64,000 nt of DNA from Bubalus kerabau. Taxonomy: Eukaryota > Chordata > Mammalia > Artiodactyla > Bovidae. The position numbers and the translations under genes were made by a program. The DNA is taken from positions 90,516,501 to 90,580,500 of the forward strand of contig NC_073628.1 of NCBI RefSeq assembly GCF_029407905.1, in the 5' to 3' direction. A model generated the notes under the pieces. It was not told the DNA's origin and ran no database searches. It saw nothing but the letters and a program-made list of their open reading frames with translations. Shown one piece after another: positions 46,090-56,759 of this stretch (position 1 is its first letter; each line of letters begins with the position of its first letter).

Positions 46090-46790
46090 CCTCTGACAAA
46101 AAGTCTCTCTTTGACCAAACTCTAGCTAGGCTCCCCTGAGCCCTTTCTCAACAAGGCCTTAACTTTGACCTGTGAAGATATCTATGAAGATATCAGTGAA
46201 CAAAACACTGATATGATTTCTAACAGCTCAAGGACATATCCCTAGGATGACACTAGCCCCACTGAAAGTACCTGACTAAGAAAACTTAAGGCCGCCAAAG
46301 AACTGATTGTTGTTCCAGCCAACATCTGAAGATAGAGTCTTCATTTCACAGCCTCTGTGGGAGGTAAGTGCCAGTTAGCAAATCTGGACGAGGATCATAA
46401 GGATCAACCACCCCTCACTTCCTGGTTTGTTTTTTTTTTCTTTTTTTCAATTTTTCATTTCCCTGACTCTACTGAGCCCCTGCTCACCCTCTCCCTTCCT
46501 GTTCCCTCATTCTCCCTTTAAAATACCCAGTCACCTCTGTGCAAGTCAAAGTGGAGTAAATTCACACTGGACTCTTTTCTCTATTGCAATAATATATGAC
46601 TGATTAAAACCTGGCTGATTCATGTGAATGTATGGCAAAAACCACCACAATATTGTAATGTAATTAGCCTCCAATTAAAATAAATTAAAAAAAACCTGTC
46701 CCTTAGTGTCTGGTTTTGTTTACCTTGGACACCCCTCTCTATCGGTGCTGCCTGAGACTCTTGGCATTTTGGGGCAGCTATACTAGGTAA
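46090..46790 (+). mobile_element. ERV LTR with nested L1 tail
   Basis: Order ccaaactctagctaggctcc, cattctccctttaaaatacc, ttgcaataatatatgactga and cttagtgtctggttttgttt is LTR-like (TTTAAAA TATA-type box at about 46517). Interrupted at 46614-46690. Confidence 0.6.
46614..46690 (+). mobile_element. 77-bp L1 3'-tail insertion
   Basis: gctgattcatgtgaatgtat ... attgtaatgtaattagcctc plus an A-rich end is the very end of a ruminant L1. TSD aaaacctg at 46606-46613 and 46691-46698. Confidence 0.9.
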
Positions 46791-47091
46791 CTAAAATGCC
46801 TGGGTTTTCCCACATCAGCTGCTATTAAGGCAAATTTGTGCATCCTGTATCCTGTATGGTCAACTTACTAAAATCTATTTGCAGGACTTTAGTCTTATCT
46901 CTTATAAAAGCATCTGTTGAATTCTAGCCTGTTAAATTATTTTTGGATGGAATTCTGCTATATAATGCATCATTAATCCTCCCGACTCACGTCTCAAAAT
47001 TGTCTCTCTATATGTTAACAGAAATATAGAAGAGGGCACATATGTGTGAGAGTTACAACTACCAGCAACCACTTTTTTGGATGAGAGAGGC
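46791..47091. other. Unique intergenic stretch
   Basis: Nothing recognised. Confidence 0.45.
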
Positions 47092-47296
47092 ATGTGAGTG
47101 AATGTTCAGTTGTGTCCGATTCTGTGCCACCCTAGGGATTGTAGCCCATCAGCCACCTCCTCTGAATTTTCCAGGCAAGAATACTGGAGTGGGTTGCCAT
47201 TTCCTCCTCTAGGGGATCTTCCTGACCCAGGGTTCAAACCTGCGTCTCCTGCATTAGCAGGTGGATTCTTTACCACTGAGCCACCTGGGAAACCCA
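47092..47296 (-). mobile_element. Bov-tA SINE
   Basis: Reverse copy with a short degraded segment (cagccacctcctctgaattt). TSD agagaggc at 47084-47091 and 47297-47304. Confidence 0.92.
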
Positions 47297-47592
47297 AGAG
47301 AGGCCATTCAACATTAATTCTTAGTTAACTGGAAAATTGAATTAAACCTTCCAGTATCTGACCCTTCTTATTAGCTAATGTTCATAGCATTATTGTTAAA
47401 CGTTTGAAGAAATATTGTGCGAGTGTTCCCAGTTTGGGGCATACATAATACATACCAGGCACTCCTACTGGGGTTTTGAACTTGCAGATGAACCAAACCA
47501 ACCATCAGACATATTAAACTAGCCTGACACTAATTTTCCTGAGTTCCTGAGTGTTTGTTTCTAGTTGATTTTCAGGGTCCTCTCCAGCCCTT

Positions 47593-47811
47593 GGGCTTCC
47601 CTGGTGGCTCAGAGGTAAAGAATCTGCCTGCAATGCAGGAGATGCAGGTTCGATCCCTGGGTTGGGAAGATCCCCTGGAGAAGGGAATGGCAACCCTAGC
47701 AACGCATTCCAGTATTCTTGCCTGGGAAACCCCATGGACAGAGGAGGCCAGGCCATGGGGTCGCAAGAGCTGGACACAACTGAGCGACTAAAGCAATAAG
47801 AACTCCAGTCC
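47593..47811 (+). mobile_element. Bov-tA SINE
   Basis: Forward copy with an 8-bp duplication in the body (aaccctagcaacgcattcca). Approximate TSD ctccag(c/t)cctt at 47582 and 47812. Confidence 0.92.
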
Positions 47812-47823
47812 TTCCTGGTGGGA

Positions 47824-49100
47824 AGCCATGCATATCACTGTGATAGTTTGCATCTCCTGGAGATTTCCGTGCACAGATTCAAGGTCACTGTCTCTCCCTC
47901 AACAGTCTTGGTTTTCGTTCCAAGCGTTCTCTGTAGAGGATGGAGATGATCGAGAAAATCACTGCTTCTGTTTCTCTGCCTCTTCCTCTTCCCTCTTTCC
48001 GCTTATTCACCGGGGAAGGACATGGGAGGAGGGATATGGGATTCAAGGGGAGGGAGATATGATCAGATTTGCCCTAGTGGTGGCATGAGAGGAAAGGTGC
48101 CAGCTTCGTTTTCTATCTGTAGGCATGTGTGGTCAGCCTCCTTAAATCAAGGAGCTAGCAAGCTGAACAGTTCAGAGACAACCGTGTGACCCAAAATTCT
48201 GCACATCCCCTCACCCCCACTGCCATGTAGGATTGGCCCAGAGCCCGAAAATCTTCATCTATGGACCACCGAAGGTGAATGTCCAAAGAGACGCCCCCAC
48301 GTCCACTAGCTTTCCTAGCTTCCTTCCACGTCAATCTCGCCCGCCGACACTAGGTGGCAGCAAAGCGCCAATTCACCAACCGTTCCTCACTGCGTCCTGG
48401 CTGTCTTCTGGCTGACTGCAGAACTTTAAAAAAGAAATGTTACTGCAGATTTTCCTTTTAGAGAAAGAACTACCCATGCAAAACGTATCAGCTTTAAAGA
48501 GAGCCATGGCGATAGCTGAAACGTCATCAAGATGAAAGCTGCCTTTAAGAATAGGATAGGCAAACTATCAAAAGATGAAACAATCAAAACAAACTAAAAC
48601 CCCTAAACCAAACCATCAATATGGAACACCTATGAGAATACAATGCAGTGTCGGCTTTAGAGGACGTAGTTTTCCAGGCTTTAAGGACCTCCAGCTTCCG
48701 ATCCATGCTTGCAGGGTCTGCAGTATTAGTGAGTGTCTTATAGATGATATATGGACCCCAGGCAGGTGTAAAGATGGGGCTTTCTAGCTGACAAGGATTA
48801 GTGCAGGAGGAAGAATCCATCTGCTTTTAAGGCTGAGCCCTCAGAAAGTAGATGATTCAGACCATCTGCTTGTTGCAAGCTGCATTCCTGAGGAAGGAAA
48901 AAGACAAATAGTGAGGAGACATTGCATCTTGGGAGACACTCCGAAGACAAGAGTACTCTGCTAGGGTTCAGAACACCCGAGTTCTATCTCCCAAAGACCA
49001 AATGGGGCTTGGAATTCAGTAAACTCACCCCATCATCCCTGCTCCCCACCGCCACCTGCATTCCCTGCTGCTTCAACAGTAAATTTTTAGAGCGCTCTCA
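47824..49100. other. Repeat-free, GC-richer intergenic block
   Basis: About 1.3 kb without a recognisable mobile element, the longest such block after 43 kb. It contains the CTCF-like motif listed separately and a few CpGs around 48,270-48,380. No exon recognised. Confidence 0.5.
48345..48363 (+). promoter_or_regulatory. Strong CTCF-like motif
   Basis: The sequence gacactaggtggcagcaaa matches the CTCF core (CACTAGGTGGCAG) with C/G-rich flanks. It is outside any SINE, so it is not a SINE-borne site. Occupancy is unknown. Confidence 0.55.
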
Positions 49101-49110
49101 AAGTCCTTTG

Positions 49111-49313
49111 GGGCTTCCCAGGTGGTGCTAGTGGTAAAGAACCTGCCTGCCAATGCAGGAGACATCAGAAGCATGGGCTTGATCCCTGAGTGGGGAAGAT
49201 TCCCCTGGAAGACAGCATGGCAACCCACTCCACTATTCTTGCCTGGATAATCCTATGGACAGAGAAGCCTGGCAGCTATAGTCCATGGGGTCACAAAGAG
49301 TCGGACACGACTG
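49111..49313 (+). mobile_element. Bov-tA SINE
   Basis: Forward copy with an insertion after the head (agacatcagaagcatgggct). TSD aaagtccttt at 49101-49110 and 49314-49323; a further aaagtccttt follows at 49327-49336. Confidence 0.93.
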
Positions 49314-49336
49314 AAAGTCCTTTAAAAAGTCCTTTA

Positions 49337-49611
49337 AAAGGCCAGCCTGTTTCAGCTGAGGCTGTTCCTCCTGCAGAAGCCATCTTCTTGGTGAAGACGA
49401 GGTCTTCAGCTTGTTTGAAAGCTGTTCACGGGGCTCTAGAGATGGCATGCAGACTTCAAAAGGCAAGGGAGAGAAAGCTAGACTCAGAGGGGTAGCTCTT
49501 AGAACCTCTTCCTTTTCCCTTTTGCCATCATCTAAGTAGCCCTGAATTTTAATGCAGGTGAGAGCTGTAAGTTTACAGGGGGTGAGACATCTGATCTTGC
49601 CCAAGGCTTTC
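49337..49611. other. Intergenic sequence before tandem array
   Basis: Nothing recognised. Confidence 0.4.
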
Positions 49612-50339
49612 TGAGAGGTGTATACTGCTCACAAGTGTAGCAGTTCAGGAGAGTCAAGAGTAAGGAATGGGACAGGATCTGCAGAAACCAGGCACAGGAC
49701 CTGCCTCTTGGGAGGAAGAAATCATCTATTTAAGTGTACCTATTCCCATGAAGGCAGAGCTGGAGGACACTGCACTGCCTTGCCAGGTTAGGGATTGGCA
49801 GGCAAAGTGGGTATCCATCAGTAACAGACACTTGGGAGCCCTGGTTGGTGGAGAAGCCCAGGATTCCAACTGGCAGCTAGTCCTAGTGGGGACTGACACT
49901 GGTCCCTTGGCAGTTGCCACCTCAGATGGATGTATAGGGGGCTCTGTCCTCTCCTGGAGGCTCTGCAAAAGATTGGGGTGGACCCTAGCTCCACAGACCT
50001 TGACAGCCCCAGCTGCCCAAGGCCTGCCTAAGGGGTGGCTATTCTGCAGATGCATAGTACACTTCAAAGGAGCCAGGGATCGGGAAGAAGGCAAAGGGCG
50101 GGTGGGAGTGGTCGGTTCACAGGAGCAGGCTCTTGGGGGAACAAGGTATCTACCTAAGGCCAAGCCCTAATTTACCCCAAAAGGCGTATGCCCACTGCAG
50201 CCAGAGCAGGAGAAAACCGGACTGCCCTAAAATGGGACCAGGGACAATGGCCAGGGTGTCCCTCTGTAAGAGGCATCTAGGAGTCCTGGTTTCTAGAAAA
50301 GCCTGGGGACCCCATCAGGCAACAAGTCCAAATGGGAAC

Positions 50340-51095
50340 TGCTAAAAAAGAGGTAACAGCTTCAAAATGGAGTCACTGATGCTAAGCTCATATCACTAGA
50401 CCAAAGCTTAAGACCTAACCTAGTTGCGATTTCGACTTTCCCCAGAAATGTAGTCTGAACCTGTCAGTCTGGAATTTTCTGGTCAGCATCAATGAGGTAA
50501 TTTGGCACATAGGCCTTTTCCATTCTGAAAAGATGACCCTCCCCTCTCCACTTAAATACATATTCATATTATAAAATTCCTGGCAGCTCCTCCCTACTTG
50601 TTAGGTGGGATGTTGTTGTTGTTGTTGTTCTTCAGTCATTAAGTCATGTCTGACTCTGTTCGACCCCATGGACTGTAGCCCACCAGGCTCCTCTGTCCTC
50701 TACTACCATCCAGAGTTTGCTCAAATTCATGTCCATTGAATCGGTGATGCTATCTAACCATCTCAGCTTCTGGAACCCCCTTCTCCTTTTGTCTTCAACT
50801 TTTCCCAGCCTCAGGGTCTTTTCCAGTGAGTCAGCTCTTCACATCAGGTGGCTCAAGTGTTGATGTTTCAGCACCAGTCCTTCCAATGAATATTCAGGGT
50901 GGATTTCCTTTAGGATTGACTGGTTTGATCTTGCAGTCCAAGGGACTCTCAAGAGTCTTCTCTAGCACCACAATTCGAAAGCATCAAGTCTTTGGTGCTC
51001 AGCCTTCTTTATGGTCTTCAAGGTGGGATGATCCTAATTCAATAAAGTCAATCAGATCTGTTAAATTTCCTCTGTTGAATTTTTGTTATTTAACA
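50340..51095 (+). mobile_element. ERV LTR in tandem-array unit 2, split by BovB
   Basis: Begins tgctaaaaaagaggtaacag, contains ttcaaaatggagtcactgat, resumes after the BovB with ttcaataaagtcaatcagat (AATAAA) and ends ttatttaaca. Possible 4-bp TSD ggaa at 50335-50338 and 51096-51099. Confidence 0.7.
50612..51021 (-). mobile_element. BovB LINE 3' end nested in LTR
   Basis: Reverse copy with a GTT-repeat tail (about 50613-50630) and body to agccttctttatggtc. A TSD aggtgggatg lies at about 50602-50611 and 51022-51032. Confidence 0.92.
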
Positions 51096-51372
51096 GGAAT
51101 GACAGTCACTCACTTGCTGCTGCCTTCTTAGAGCAATATCTGGGGGTGGGCTCCCTCCTTCCTGGAGGCTATGTAAGAGGTGGGGGTCAGCCTTAGCTCC
51201 AAGACCTGGAGGGCTCCTGCTGCCCAATGCCTGATGAAGGGGTGGTGCTGTGCATGGATACACAAGCAGAGCTCAGGGGATCCAGGGATCTGGAACAGGG
51301 CGGGGTCCTAGAGAGGACTTGTTATAGGAGCTAGCTATTGGGGAAAGAGGCATCTGCTTAATCCCAAACCCT

Positions 51373-51701
51373 GTACTGTGCTATGCTTAGTAGCTCAGTT
51401 GTGTCCAACTCTTTTGACCGCATGGACTGTAGCCTTCCAGGCTCTTCTGTCCATGGGGATTCTCCAGGCAAGAATACTGGAGTAGTTTACCATGCCCTCC
51501 TTCAGGGGATCTTCCCAACCCAGGGATCCAACCTAGGTCTCCTGCATTGCAGGCAGATTCTTTATCATCTGAGCCACCAGGGAAGCCCAAGAATACTAGA
51601 GTGGGTATCCCTTCTCCAGGGAATCTGCCCAACCCAGGAATCAAACTGGGGTCTCCTGCATTGCAGCAGATTCTTTACCAGTTGAACTACCAGAGAAGCC
51701 C
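51373..51701 (-). mobile_element. Dimeric Bov-tA SINE (extra tRNA-head unit)
   Basis: Third copy of the head-dimer form, 329 bp. TSD atcccaa(a/g)ccct at 51361-51372 and 51702-51713, which is tandem-array sequence. Confidence 0.92.
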
Positions 51702-52029
51702 ATCCCAAGCCCTACCTAACACCTTCATATACATGTTTCCCCTTAAGGCAGAACTGTAGGGAACTTCACTGTTTTTCCAGGGCAGGTCTGGTAGCTTGGT
51801 GTGAGTATCCCTCAGGAAAGGTCATTTGGAAACCCTGGATCTCCATCAGGTAGCTTGTGCCAATGGGGGCTGACTGTTGCCCATTTGAATGGTCATTTCC
51901 ATGTGATTTTGGGGAGTCTGGGGGGTTGGGCTTCCTCAACAACATAGGCTGTGAAGGTTCTTGGGGCTGCACCCTAAATCCTCACACCGAAAGAACTTGG
52001 GGCCCAAGACCCCCTGAAGGGATTTGTAC

Positions 52030-52885
52030 TGCACATGTGCCTGCAGCATTCTAGCCAGGGATCTGAGACAGCAAGGTTCCAGAGAGTCTTGGTCACGGTA
52101 TCTGATTCTTAGAGCAACTGGATTTCTACCTTATTCCAAGCCCTGACTTAATCATTGAAGGGTGTTCTCACTTAAGGCAGAGCTGGAAGGAAAGTGACTG
52201 CTTAGCTAGCTAGCCACGTTATCTTCCCATAATAGAAAACTGGGAGCCCTGTTGGGTCTTTGGAGAGACCTGGATCCCTTTAAGGCAGCAGATCCTAATG
52301 GAGACTATCTGTTGTCCATTCCCAGCTGCTGCTTCAGAGTGATTTAGAGGTGTTTTTTTCCCTCCATCTTGGAGGCAACGGAAGGATTAGAGCTGGGCAA
52401 ACAGATCTGAAGAGCCCTGGCTGCAGAAGACCTGCTGAAAGGGTGTGTGCTGCACATGCGTGTTCAGCAAAGTTCACTGTGGTCAGGGATGTGGCACAGG
52501 GCAGGGGTTCAGAGACGTCAGGTCAAAGGTATGGGTTTTTGGGAGAACAAGGCGTCTGCCTAATACCAAGTAACTTACCCATTGGTGCATATCTCCCTTG
52601 AACATAGAGTTAAAGAAATTGGACTTCCTTGCTCAGGCAGGACCTAGCTGGATGGACTGGGTGTTCCCTCCAGACTCCTGGACCCGGGGTGGCTGAGGAG
52701 CCTTGGGTCACATTGCGTGTCCATTACAAATGGGATCAGACCATCACCATTTTGCAGCTGCTGCTTCAGGACAACTTGCTGGGACTGGGTTCCTTCTACC
52801 CTGGAGGATAGGCAGGTTTTGCAGCCCAGGCCTTGTTCACTGACCTAGAAGAACCATTCTGAAGCAATGTATACTGCGCATGTGC
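52030..52885. promoter_or_regulatory. NRF1-like palindromes recurring in array units 3-5
   Basis: Each unit carries a version of TGCGCATGCGC at the same place: tgcacatgtgc (52030-52040), tgcacatgcgt (52451-52461), tgcgcatgtgc (52875-52885). The differences are all CpG-to-TpG/CpA type, so the ancestral unit may have carried an intact site. Inference only. Confidence 0.35.
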
Positions 52886-53039
52886 TTGTAGCTCAGGTCA
52901 GGGGAGCCAAAGATCTCTTAGGGGTGGACAGTTGGATGAATAAGGCATCTATCTAATTACAGTTCCTTGGTCACTGAAGTCCAAGCCTAGGTAGGGTGAC
53001 TTAAACTCTTCCATGTTTATCACAATTAGGTCCTGGATA

Positions 53040-53338
53040 AACAACCTAAAGGAAATCAACCCTGAATATTCATTGGAAGGACTGGTGCTGAAACTGAATC
53101 TCCAATATTTTGGCCACCTGATACGAAGAGCCTACTCATTAGAAAAGACCCTGATGCTAGGAAAGATTGAAGGCAGAAGGAGAAGGGGACAACAGAGGAC
53201 GAGATGGTTGGATAACATCACCAACTCAATGCACGTGAGTTTGAGCAAGCTCTGGGAGATGGTGAAGGACAGGGAATCCTGGTGAGCTGCAGTCCATGGA
53301 GTCACGAAGAGTTGGACACAACTTAGTCACTGAACAAC
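53040..53338 (+). mobile_element. BovB LINE 3' end
   Basis: Forward copy from ggaaatcaaccctgaatatt to gttggacacaacttagtcac and a CAACAG tail. It lies just after the tandem array and is of the older, more diverged type. Confidence 0.9.
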
Positions 53339-53482
53339 AGACAGTCATGATGATAATGGATGGAAATGTTGTGAGCTATGCTAAGATAGGTAAAAACCAA
53401 ATTGAAAGTTGAGCTCTACGTTGATTAATTCACCATAATGTTTTTCCTCATTGTCTCCTCTGTTTCTGGATTTTCTAATCTT

Positions 53483-53773
53483 TTTAAAAAATATTTATTT
53501 ATTTATTTTGGCTGCACTGGGTCTTCGTTGCTTTGCATGGGCTCTCTCTAGTTCCGGGGAGTGGGGACTACTCTTCATTGCGGTGTGAAGGCTTCTCATT
53601 GTGGTGGCTTCTCTTGTTGCAGAGCATGGGTGCTGGGCATGTGGGTTTCAGTAGTAGTGGCACATGGGGCTTAGTTGCCCCCTGGCATGTGGAATCTTCC
53701 TGGACCAGGGACTGAACCTGTGTTCCCTGCATTGGCAAGTGCATTTTTATCCACTGCGCCACCAGGGAAGTCC
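53483..53773 (-). mobile_element. CHR-type SINE
   Basis: Reverse copy from tatttatttattttggctgc to the head ccactgcgccaccagggaag. Confidence 0.88.
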
Positions 53774-54074
53774 TTATTTCCTGATGTTTAGACATGGTTT
53801 TATTAATTTTTTCTTAAATATTAAACTTAGTGTGCTTATTGTAGAAAAAAGAGAATCTTATTTATTAAAAGCTATGCAAATGCTCTCCAAACTCAAAGGA
53901 TACAGTGAAGGTGACTGGGAAGACTGGAAAGAGAGGAGATTGAGCACAAACCGGTGCAGCAGGCTTTTGACTGGGGACTCTGAGCAAACTCCTGGGCACT
54001 CCTAAGGACAAAACTCTTTTTCTACCCCCAATTCTTCTTTTGCTGGATCTTGTGAAACAGTGTGGGGGAGTGCA
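53774..54074. other. Unique intergenic stretch
   Basis: Nothing recognised. Confidence 0.4.
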
Positions 54075-54285
54075 AAAGGCACCACCATATTGGGAGCAGG
54101 GCAGACCTAGTTTGAAACTCTGTTGCTATGGTGAGCATCTTGGTATAATTTTTAAAGCTTGCTGAACTTTTGCCTCCTCATCCATAGAGTAGGGAAAAAT
54201 AATACTTAATCTGCAGAGTTATTATGAGATTAGAAGGCAAAGATATTTGTCAAGTGCCTGGTACTTTGCAGGTAGTGGGTTTAAA
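54075..54285 (+). repeat. MIR fragment
   Basis: ttgcctcctcatccatagag, aataatacttaatctgcaga and caagtgcctggtactttgca are a forward MIR core. Confidence 0.7.
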
Positions 54286-54605
54286 ACAGAAAGCAAGTGG
54301 ATCCAATCTCCTGTCTAATATCAGAGTAGGCACTGCTAGGATATTTTATGGTGGCCAGGCCATGAGATCTGTCGGAAGATTGACTGCTCTCCTTCATTTA
54401 GAGCTCCTTAGCGCTTGGGCAGGAGAGTAGTAGCTCCTCTTCTATGTGAGGCTCACATGTATTCAATCACTTCAGTACCCATCGTCCCAGCAGCACTGAG
54501 GCTGAGCTGGGAAGAATTTCCTTCTCCCTTCCACACTCCTCTCCTGGGCTCCAGGATTTGTATCTATTTTTCCCTCTGGACACCTTCATGTTTAACTAAG
54601 CCTGG
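54286..54605. other. Unique intergenic stretch
   Basis: Nothing recognised. Confidence 0.4.
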
Positions 54606-54802
54606 TTGTTGTTTAGTTGTTCAGTCATGTCTGACTCTTTCATGACCCCATGGACTGTAGCCCACCAGGCTCCTCTGTCCTTGGGATTTTCCAGACAAGA
54701 ATACTGGAGCGAGTTGCCATTGCCTGCTGTAGGGGATCTTCCTGACCCAGGGATCAAACCCACATCTCCTGTATTGGCAGGCGGATTCTTTACTGCTAAA
54801 CC
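54606..54802 (-). mobile_element. Bov-tA SINE
   Basis: Reverse copy. Perfect 12-bp TSD aactaagcctgg at 54594-54605 and 54803-54814. Confidence 0.94.
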
Positions 54803-54814
54803 AACTAAGCCTGG

Positions 54815-55137
54815 CTATTTATTGCTTGTTTAAAATCATGGCTTTTGCATGTGCTTTGGGGAGAAGAAGGCATCTGAGAGCCACAGTAGATGCTCCCAAC
54901 CTCTTAAACCCAAGAGATGCCTGATCTCAGTCCCCTTGCCCTGCATGTGGCTCTCGGCTCTGTCTTTGTGATGTGTCAAACAGGGGCCACTCTTTTTTGT
55001 GCCCTTCTGGAGGGGAAGAAGAGTCCTGTTAAACATGTGCAGAACTAACCCAGGAAGGTAAGGTGACCACATTAGGAAAACAGGGTGACTGTATTTTCAG
55101 AAACAGTATGAGGATCCAGGGGCAAAGTAGCTATTTA
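54815..55137. other. Unique intergenic stretch
   Basis: Nothing recognised. Confidence 0.4.
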
Positions 55138-55147
55138 ACCTTCATTT

Positions 55148-55404
55148 AAAAAAAAATTATTTATTTTTGACTGTGCTGGGTCTTCATTACTGTCCGGGCT
55201 TTTGTGTAGTTGCGACCAGCAGTGGCTTCTCTTGTTACCGAGCACCGCTCTAGCTGCATGGGCTTCAGAGCGCTGCTGAGAGCTGTGGCGCATGGGCCTA
55301 GTTGCTCTGAGGCATGTGGGATCTTTCTGGATCAGGGATTGAACCCGAGGCTCCTAATTAGGCACGCAGATTCTTTGCCACTGAGCCACCAGGGAAGCCC
55401 CTCC
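55148..55404 (-). mobile_element. CHR-type SINE
   Basis: Reverse copy with an A-run near the tail and the head ccactgagccaccagggaag. TSD accttcattt at 55138-55147 and 55405-55414. Confidence 0.92.
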
Positions 55405-55485
55405 ACCTTCATTTTTATTGCGAGATGAAGTCAAGTAACTCTGAGTATATAGAGGAGGAATCTGTTTTAGGCAGTTCTAAGGGAA

Positions 55486-55567
55486 TTGGTGATGGACAGG
55501 GAGGCCTGGAGTGCTGCAATTCATGGGGTCGCAAAGAGTCGGACAGGACTGAGCGACTGAACTGAAG
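55486..55567 (+). mobile_element. BovB extreme 3' end (about 80 bp)
   Basis: attggtgatggacagggagg to gagcgactgaactgaagtga. Confidence 0.85.
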
Positions 55568-55838
55568 TGATGTTTACAATGTTTCCCACTAGGGCAGCGC
55601 CCCTCCCCCTCCCCCCCCAACCCCGCTCCCCAGCACAGGCTGGTTAACTCTCTAAGAGTTATACAAAAGGACTTTTAAAATGATTGCTTAAATTTAACCC
55701 CGAAGATCTTTGCCATCTCTTGTCTTTACGGGTGGTGTAGGTTTCTTTCTGTAAGAAGCACTTCTGAAGTGGCAAAGAAAATACCACAGGATTAGAGTAA
55801 GTTTAGTAAAATCATAAATATTGCTTTCAATCTTCTCA

Positions 55839-56736
55839 TTTTTTTTATTAATCACTTGGTATTATCTTTAAGTACAAAGACTTTTCCAATCATATCACAT
55901 AGAGATCATTTTATCCACTGCTCTGTTTGGCTACCAGTCTCCTGTCTCTCTCCTCAGCAATGGTAAGGCGAATACCCTTTCTACAGGGAAGAGAGATCCA
56001 CCATTTGTTGCCTTTGCCAATAATGAAAATGTTCGAGAGCCATGTGGCAAAGCTGTTGCTGTTTGCATCTTTCATATGAACCACATCAAAAGAACCTGAT
56101 GTCTCTCCCTGTTGGCAATCACACCAATTCTTCCCAGGTTAGCACCTCCAGTCACCACGCACAGGTTTCCAGTGTCAAATTTGATGAAATCAGTAATCTT
56201 GCCAGTCTCCAAGACAATTTGAATGGTGTCATTCACCTTGATGAGGGGATTGGGGTAATGGATGGTGCGAGCATCATGGGTCACCAGATGAAGGATTCCT
56301 TTTGTCCACACAAAGATCTTTTTTACTTTGCACAGTTTATACTTGGCCACCTCAGGTGTAATATGATGAACAGCAAATGATCCTTGGTGTCACAGATCAA
56401 ATGAAAATTCTCTCTAGTCTTATCAATGCTGATGACATCGATAAAACCAGTAGGGTAGGTTATATTGGTGTGGAGTTTGCCATTGTTGTTAATGAAATGC
56501 TGCATGCAAATCTTCATTTCATCTCCTGTTAGGGCATACTTAAACCTGCTCCTTAGGAGAATGATTAGGGGTAGACATTCCCTCAGCTTGTGGGGACTGG
56601 TAGATGGACAAGGGGCAAACACACCAGGCAGTTTATCCAGCATCCAGTGTTTTGGAGCTGCTACGTGCTTCGGGTGCTTCTTGGGACCATGAGCCATGGC
56701 TGTACTAGGCATGAAAAGAGGCCTGCCTTCTTCCCC
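55839..56736 (-). pseudogene. RPS4X: RPS4 processed pseudogene (retrocopy), full length
   Basis: On the minus strand the ATG is at 56697-56695 and the original stop at 55913-55911. The 787-bp span compares with 792 bp expected for the 263-codon ribosomal protein S4. The N-terminus reads MAHGPKKHPKHVAAPKHW, then TGVFAP-like LPGVFAPCPS, and the middle reads LVTHDARTIHYPNPLIKVND. At least two frameshifts occur, near 56,350 (after DTKDH) and near 56,080 (after NRERH). No introns are present. The 5' leader keeps a pyrimidine start (cctcttttc), and an AATAAA-like A-rich end is near 55,845. A 9-bp TSD atcttctca (55830-55838 and 56737-56745) proves L1-type retroposition. Not expected to be functional. 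Confidence 0.93.
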
Positions 56737-56759
56737 ATCTTCTCACTTTGCTCAACTAT

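Larger units (their letters stand above)
49612..52975 (+). repeat. Diverged tandem array of ~430-bp units (5 units plus a partial)
   Basis: Four anchors recur in fixed order: aaggcagagctgga, gggagccctgg, a ctccttcctggaggct-type block, and aacaaggcatctgcctaa followed by (t)accaagccct. Units: partial 49612-49735, then 49736-50168, 50169-50339 plus 51096-51372, 51702-52132, 52133-52564 and 52565-52975. The ccaag anchor repeats at 51705, 52136 and 52566, a period of 430-431 bp. Unit 2 is split by an ERV LTR and a dimeric SINE sits between units 2 and 3. I do not recognise the unit as any named satellite or mobile element. ORFs of 167 codons (plus) and 145 codons (minus) in unit 1 are not kept in the other units. 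Confidence 0.85.

Noticed and set aside
49667..50170. Overlapping 167-codon (plus) and 145-codon (minus) ORFs
   Set aside because: They lie in unit 1 of the tandem array. The other units do not keep either frame, and no protein family is recognised.
56323..56712. Functional RPS4 gene
   Set aside because: Intronless, at least two frameshifts, TSD present: a processed pseudogene.
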